The notes beneath the pieces were generated by a model. That model was given only the letters and a program-made list of their open reading frames with translations, ran no database searches and was not told the origin of the DNA. From Micavibrio sp. UBA1672 (GTDB lineage Bacteria; Pseudomonadota; Alphaproteobacteria; Micavibrionales; Micavibrionaceae), in NCBI GenBank assembly GCA_002320665.1, contig DCKO01000115.1, forward strand, positions 18,437 to 28,622: a stretch of 10,186 nt of DNA, written 5' to 3'. Below, piece after piece: positions 6,610 through 10,186 of this stretch. A program made the position numbers and the translations under genes. The first letter of the stretch is position 1. Each line of letters opens with the position of its first letter.

Positions 6610-9207
6610 ATGAGAACAGACACGCCAAAAACCATATACCTCAAAGACTACAAACCGTTCCCCTTTGAAATCGAGAGCCTTAATCTGGATTTTGATATCC
6701 ATGACGGAGAAACCTTTGTTACCGCCATCACCAAATACAAAAAGAAAGACCCGGCGACTAAGGAAGATTTATTCCTATACGGTGAGGAACTGGAGATCGA
6801 AGAAATAACATTAAATGATGAACCTCTGGAAGGTTACACGACAGACGATAAATCCATGACGATCCCCGCCCCTGAAGGCGATGAATTTACCCTCAAAATT
6901 GTGACCAAGATTTGTCCAGAAAAAAACACACGCTTAGAGGGGCTCTATAATTCCGGCGGCACCTATTGCACACAATGCGAAGCCGAAGGCTTCCGACGCA
7001 TCACCTATTTCCCAGACCGTCCCGATGTTCTAACAACTTACACGGTGCGCATCGAAGCAGATAAAAAACACCCCGTTCTACTTTCCAACGGTAACCGCGT
7101 TGATGGCGGCGAAGTCGATGAAAACCGCCACTTCACAATCTGGGAAGACCCTTATCCCAAACCTTGCTACCTCTTCGCACTTGTCGCTGGTGATCTGGTG
7201 CATGTCCATGACACCTTCACAACCGCGTCGGGCAATGACGTTGATCTTTATATCTATGTCCGCGAAGGTGATGAAAAGCAATGCGATCATGCCATGGATT
7301 CCCTCAAGCGCTCTATGAAATGGGATGAGGAAGTCTACGGCCTTGAATATGATCTGGACCTCTTCAACATCGTCGCGGTTAGTGATTTCAACATGGGCGC
7401 GATGGAAAATAAATCGCTCAATATCTTCAACACTGCCCTTGTACTGGCGCACCCTGAAACCGCCACCGATAGCGACTTCATGCGCGTAGAAAGCGTCATA
7501 GCCCACGAATACTTCCACAACTGGAGCGGCAACCGTGTAACCTGCCGCGACTGGTTCCAGCTCTCGCTCAAGGAAGGCCTCACAGTTTTCCGCGATCAAG
7601 AATTCTCCAGCGATACACACTCCCGCGATGTCCAACGCATTGATGATGTCGGCCACCTTCGCCGCTTCCAATTCTCCGAAGATGCTAGCCCTCTCGCGCA
7701 CCCGATCCGCCCCGATAATTACATTGAGATCAATAATTTCTATACAATGACGGTCTATGAGAAAGGCGCAGAAGTCATCCGCATGCTTCGCACGATTTTA
7801 GGTAGTGATAATTACCGCAAAGGCACAGATTTATATTTCGAGCGCCATGACGGCCAAGCCGTCACTTGCGAGGATTTCGTCAAAGCCCTCGAAGATGCCA
7901 GCGGTATCGACCTCACCCAGTTCCGTCTATGGTATTCCCAAGCAGGCACGCCGGAATTAACCTTCAAGGGCATTTATGACCACGCCGCCAAAACCTACAC
8001 GGTTAGCTTAACGCAAGATATTCCGGATACACCGGGACAAAAGAACAAAAAACCCATGCATATTCCGGTGACACTTGGTCTGATTGATGAACACGGCAAA
8101 GATATCTTAAGCGAAACCCTGCATTTGAAAGAAAAAGCCCAAAGCTTCGAGCTTAAAAACATCGAAAAAGAGCCCAAAGTGCCGTCTGTCCTGCGTGGTT
8201 TTTCTGCCCCTGTGAAACTCTGCGCAGACCTTGGCGAAGACGAGCTTGCCTTCCTGATGGTGCATGATTCTGATGGCTTTAACCGCTGGGAAGCTGGACA
8301 GAATTATATGCTGTTCACGCTGAACCGCATGATCGACGAGGGCATCGACGCCCCCGCCGCCTTCCTTGATACCTATGGCTCTTTGCTGGAACGTGCACTT
8401 GACCCTAAATCAGATAAATCTCTTATGGCACGCGCGATCAGCCTGCCGGATATTACCCGCATCGGACAAACCCGCAAAACCATCGACCCGCAAGCCATCC
8501 ACGAAGTACGCGAAAAACTCCTCAATACACTTGTGGATAACTATGGGGATAAACTTGGACAACTTTATGAGGATAACAGAACCGACTCCACTTTCAGCAG
8601 TGATGCACAGGCTATTGGCAAACGCGTCCTGCAAAACACAGCGCTCATGATCCTCTCTAATAAACTCGGCGCAAGTGATGCTGTGCGCGCTAAAGCCCAT
8701 TACGACAGCGCCAATAACATGACCGACCGCATGGCAGGGCTATTCCTAGGATGCGCACTCGATGGTGACGTGCATGCACATATCGTCGGCGACTTTTATA
8801 ACCGCTTCAAGACTTATCCACTGGTTGTGGATAAATGGTTCAGCGCCCAAGCACAAATCCACCTTTCCAAAACTCTAAACAAGGTTAAAGAACTAAGGCA
8901 ACATACTGATTTCAATATCAAAAATCCTAATCGTGTTAGGTCACTCTACTCGGCCTTTGCCATGATGAATCCTGTGCGATTTCACGCGGCGGATGGTTCG
9001 GGTTATGAATTCCTAACCGAGGCTGTAATTGAGCTAAACACCATCAACCCGCAAATCGCGGCAAGACTTCTCACCCCGATGCGCGAATGGGCACGATACA
9101 CAAAAGACCGTCAGGACATGATGAAAGCGTCATTAGAGGAAATCTTGAAAACACCAGACCTCGCGCCGGATATCTTTGAAATCGCCAGCAAGAGTTTGGG
9201 CAAGTAA
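6610..9207 (+). CDS. pepN: Aminopeptidase N (M1 family)
   Basis: PepN is a zinc metallo-aminopeptidase that removes amino-terminal residues from peptides in the last steps of cytoplasmic protein breakdown. The 865 residues are close to the 870 of E. coli PepN. In order there are a beta domain with CTQCEAEGFRRITYF (from residue 120), the substrate-anchoring GAMEN motif (263-267), the zinc site HEYFH (299-303) with the third ligand Glu322 in KEGLT, the transition-state tyrosine (Tyr383 in YEKGAE), a beta-sandwich domain (about 445-545) and a helical C-terminal domain. All catalytic residues are present and there is no signal peptide. The ribosome site is weak (AAAGA). Its stop overlaps the rnhB start as TAATG. 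Confidence 0.96.
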   Translation: MRTDTPKTIYLKDYKPFPFEIESLNLDFDIHDGETFVTAITKYKKKDPATKEDLFLYGEELEIEEITLNDEPLEGYTTDDKSMTIPAPEGDEFTLKIVTKICPEKNTRLEGLYNSGGTYCTQCEAEGFRRITYFPDRPDVLTTYTVRIEADKKHPVLLSNGNRVDGGEVDENRHFTIWEDPYPKPCYLFALVAGDLVHVHDTFTTASGNDVDLYIYVREGDEKQCDHAMDSLKRSMKWDEEVYGLEYDLDLFNIVAVSDFNMGAMENKSLNIFNTALVLAHPETATDSDFMRVESVIAHEYFHNWSGNRVTCRDWFQLSLKEGLTVFRDQEFSSDTHSRDVQRIDDVGHLRRFQFSEDASPLAHPIRPDNYIEINNFYTMTVYEKGAEVIRMLRTILGSDNYRKGTDLYFERHDGQAVTCEDFVKALEDASGIDLTQFRLWYSQAGTPELTFKGIYDHAAKTYTVSLTQDIPDTPGQKNKKPMHIPVTLGLIDEHGKDILSETLHLKEKAQSFELKNIEKEPKVPSVLRGFSAPVKLCADLGEDELAFLMVHDSDGFNRWEAGQNYMLFTLNRMIDEGIDAPAAFLDTYGSLLERALDPKSDKSLMARAISLPDITRIGQTRKTIDPQAIHEVREKLLNTLVDNYGDKLGQLYEDNRTDSTFSSDAQAIGKRVLQNTALMILSNKLGASDAVRAKAHYDSANNMTDRMAGLFLGCALDGDVHAHIVGDFYNRFKTYPLVVDKWFSAQAQIHLSKTLNKVKELRQHTDFNIKNPNRVRSLYSAFAMMNPVRFHAADGSGYEFLTEAVIELNTINPQIAARLLTPMREWARYTKDRQDMMKASLEEILKTPDLAPDIFEIASKSLGK

Positions 9208-9917
9208 TGCCGCAATCCGCAAGAAACCCTAAACAAGTCTTCATCCCCGACTTTGCTTTGGAAGATCAACACAACGGCATAGTCTGCGGCATAGACGAAG
9301 TTGGGCGCGGCCCCTTAGCCGGCCCCGTAGTTGCGGCCTGCGTCATTATTCCAGATCACTTACGCTCATTAGAGTTCATCCCCGAAATCAAGGACAGCAA
9401 AAAACTATCCTTAACGAAGCGAAACAAACTCTACGAACTCATAACGCAGCACTTCCCCTACGCAATTTCCGAAATCTCTCCAAAGGAAATTGATGAAATC
9501 AACATCCTCCAAGCCAGCCTAAAAGCCATGGAACAAGCTTTTCTTTCAGTGTCATCCCGAGCGAAGTCAAGGGATCTAAAAAAGATTTCTCCATGCGCTT
9601 CGCTCAGTCGAAATGACACTTTTTTTGCTTTGATTGATGGCAATAAAATTCCGGCTAATTTGCCATGCCCAGCCAAAGCTGTCGTCAAAGGCGATTCAAA
9701 ATCGGTTTCCATAGCCGCGGCCTCTATCATCGCCAAAGTCCACCGCGATATCCTAATGACAAAACTAGCTTTGGAATTCCCTCATTATGGCTGGGAGAGA
9801 AATGCAGGCTATCCGACCAAAGACCACATCGCCGCACTAGAAACTCACGGCATTACCCCGCACCACCGCAAGAGCTTTGCTCCTGTGCGCCGAATACTGG
9901 AATCATCCAATATTTAA
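9207..9917 (+). CDS. rnhB: Ribonuclease HII with an in-frame repeat-derived insertion
   Basis: RNase HII cuts the RNA strand of RNA-DNA hybrids and starts removal of single ribonucleotides from DNA. The catalytic acidic residues are visible: Asp30 and Glu31 in GIDEVGRGPLAGP, Asp144 in LIDGN and Asp163 in VVKGDSKS. The KDSKKLS (62-68), AAASIIAKV and HHRKSF segments are also typical. At 236 residues it is longer than the 198 of E. coli RnhB. Part is a longer amino end; about 19 residues more lie between the AMEQA helix (107-111) and the LIDGN strand. That extra segment, residues 114-138, is encoded by a 73-bp palindromic repeat (9548-9620), in frame and without a stop. The core motifs are undamaged, so the enzyme is probably still active. 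It is translationally coupled to pepN, and ccrM follows. Confidence 0.94.
   Translation: MPQSARNPKQVFIPDFALEDQHNGIVCGIDEVGRGPLAGPVVAACVIIPDHLRSLEFIPEIKDSKKLSLTKRNKLYELITQHFPYAISEISPKEIDEINILQASLKAMEQAFLSVSSRAKSRDLKKISPCASLSRNDTFFALIDGNKIPANLPCPAKAVVKGDSKSVSIAAASIIAKVHRDILMTKLALEFPHYGWERNAGYPTKDHIAALETHGITPHHRKSFAPVRRILESSNI
9548..9620. repeat. 73-bp palindromic repeat element inside rnhB (RPE-like)
   Basis: The ends are perfect 8-bp inverted repeats, AGTGTCAT (9548-9555) and ATGACACT (9613-9620). Inside them lies a second perfect 8-bp pair, GAGCGAAG (9559-9566) and CTTCGCTC (9598-9605), and a third, ATCT (9574-9577) and AGAT (9583-9586), around a five-A loop. The whole can fold as one long interrupted hairpin. 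The sequence resembles the small dispersed palindromes with TCATCCCGAGCG / TCATTTCGA ends that I recognise from many bacterial genomes. I see no second copy in this window. It is translated in frame as part of RNase HII, which is how the Rickettsia palindromic elements behave. No transposase gene is present, so it would be non-autonomous. Confidence 0.85.
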
Positions 9918-9949
9918 CTTGAGAATCTTTTCTTAAGCCCCTGACTCAG

Positions 9950-9965
9950 TTATGGGAATCCATAA
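9950..9965 (+). terminator. Weak hairpin after rnhB
   Basis: A perfect 6-bp stem, TTATGG (9950-9955) with CCATAA (9960-9965), closes a GAAT loop and is followed by an A/T-rich stretch ending in TTTT (9971-9974). It could be a weak terminator for pepN-rnhB. Only two G-C pairs hold the stem and the T-run is not adjacent, so read-through into ccrM is possible. One GANTC site covers the loop. Confidence 0.25.
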
Positions 9966-9984
9966 AATTATTTTCAAAAACTCC

Positions 9985-10013
9985 TTGACCTAGACTCCAT
10001 TTTGACTCATGAT
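9985..10013 (+). promoter_or_regulatory. Candidate ccrM promoter
   Basis: TTGACC (9985-9990, 5 of 6 matches to the -35 consensus) and CATGAT (10008-10013, 4 of 6 to the -10) are separated by 17 bases. Transcription would then begin near 10020, leaving a leader of about 22 bases that holds the AAGGA ribosome site (10029-10033). GANTC sites lie in the spacer and touch both edges of the -10 box, so methylation could directly change polymerase binding. I see no TTAA-N7-TTAA CtrA site. Confidence 0.45.
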
Positions 10014-10041
10014 TCGGCTTCAAATCAAAAGGAAATCGACT

Positions 10042-10186
10042 ATGGCAAGACAAAAAGTACTTTCGTCCACAGAAACCATTCTGACCGGTGATTGCGTAGA
10101 ACTCATGCGTGGCCTTCCCAAAAAATCCGTAGATTGTATATTTGCCGACCCGCCATATAACCTTCAACTCAACAACGAACTTCACC
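10042..10186 (+). CDS. ccrM: Cell-cycle regulated GANTC DNA adenine methyltransferase (N-terminal part, cut by window end)
   Basis: Only the first 48 codons are present. The product begins MARQKVLSSTETILTGDCVE and contains ADPPYNLQL, where DPPY (36-39) is the catalytic motif of N6-adenine methyltransferases. The TGDCVELM segment just before it and the closeness of DPPY to the amino end fit the beta-class order of CcrM/HinfI enzymes. In alphaproteobacteria CcrM methylates the adenine in GANTC after replication and thereby times cell-cycle transcription. The ATG has a good ribosome site, AAGGA (10029-10033), 8 bases upstream. Gene order rnhB-ccrM, as I recall it for Caulobacter and relatives, and the GANTC cluster in front both support the call over another DPPY methyltransferase. 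The target-recognition and C-terminal domains are out of view. Confidence 0.88.
   Translation, partial: MARQKVLSSTETILTGDCVELMRGLPKKSVDCIFADPPYNLQLNNELH

Larger units (their letters stand above)
9900..10015. promoter_or_regulatory. Cluster of seven GANTC methylation sites before ccrM
   Basis: GANTC occurs at 9900-9904, 9923-9927, 9943-9947, 9956-9960, 9993-9997, 10004-10008 and 10011-10015. By chance one site is expected about every 256 bases, so seven in 116 bases is a strong cluster. The first lies in the last rnhB codons, the other six in the gap. GANTC is the target of CcrM, whose gene follows. In Caulobacter, GANTC sites in the ccrM promoter region let methylation state control the gene, so a similar and denser switch is likely here. 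Confidence 0.75.

Noticed and set aside
7078..7701. A 207-codon open frame on the minus strand inside pepN.
   Set aside because: It lies wholly opposite the catalytic core of pepN, whose motifs are all intact; the translation resembles no family I know and the open frame follows from pepN codon bias.
9914..9936. Two TTAA motifs before ccrM as a CtrA binding site.
   Set aside because: They are 15 bases apart rather than the 7 of the known TTAA-N7-TTAA site, and the first is part of the rnhB stop.

Overview
The window is a stretch of ordinary chromosome from what looks like an alphaproteobacterium of moderate G+C (about 45-50% by eye). The main clue is the start of a CcrM-type GANTC adenine methyltransferase directly behind rnhB. 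The rplU-rpmA-obgE-proB order and the style of the proteins agree with this. I cannot place the order; a free-living, Rhodospirillales- or Micavibrio-like lineage is only a guess.

Layout: (1) 1-2009, plus strand: the 3' end of a metal-type ABC transporter operon, with the ATPase C-terminus and two different but related membrane permeases, joined by 1- and 8-base overlaps. (2) 2010-2863: a leader with a hairpin and a possible promoter, then rplU (L21) and rpmA (L27), closed by a strong intrinsic terminator. (3) 2884-5453: obgE, proB (ATGA overlap) and a small A+T-rich two-helix membrane protein of unknown function. The usual partner proA is not next to proB. (4) 5442-6565, minus strand: two tandem paralogous RimJ/RimL-type GNAT acetyltransferases joined by an ATGA overlap and convergent with group 3. 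(5) 6610-9917, plus strand: pepN (M1 aminopeptidase) and rnhB (RNase HII), joined by a TAATG overlap. (6) 9918-10186: a short intergenic region packed with GANTC sites, then the first 48 codons of ccrM, cut by the window edge.

Most genes are core housekeeping: metal uptake, two ribosomal proteins and a ribosome-associated GTPase, proline synthesis, peptide turnover, removal of RNA from DNA, and cell-cycle DNA methylation. I see no CRISPR array, prophage, insertion sequence, tRNA or rRNA gene, and no new multi-gene system.

Two things stand out. A 73-bp palindromic repeat with perfect 8-bp ends lies in frame inside rnhB and adds a stop-free peptide of about 25 residues just before a catalytic aspartate, much like the Rickettsia palindromic elements. 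And seven GANTC sites crowd into 116 bp in front of the gene for the enzyme that should methylate them, three of them in or beside its putative promoter core, which suggests methylation-controlled autoregulation.
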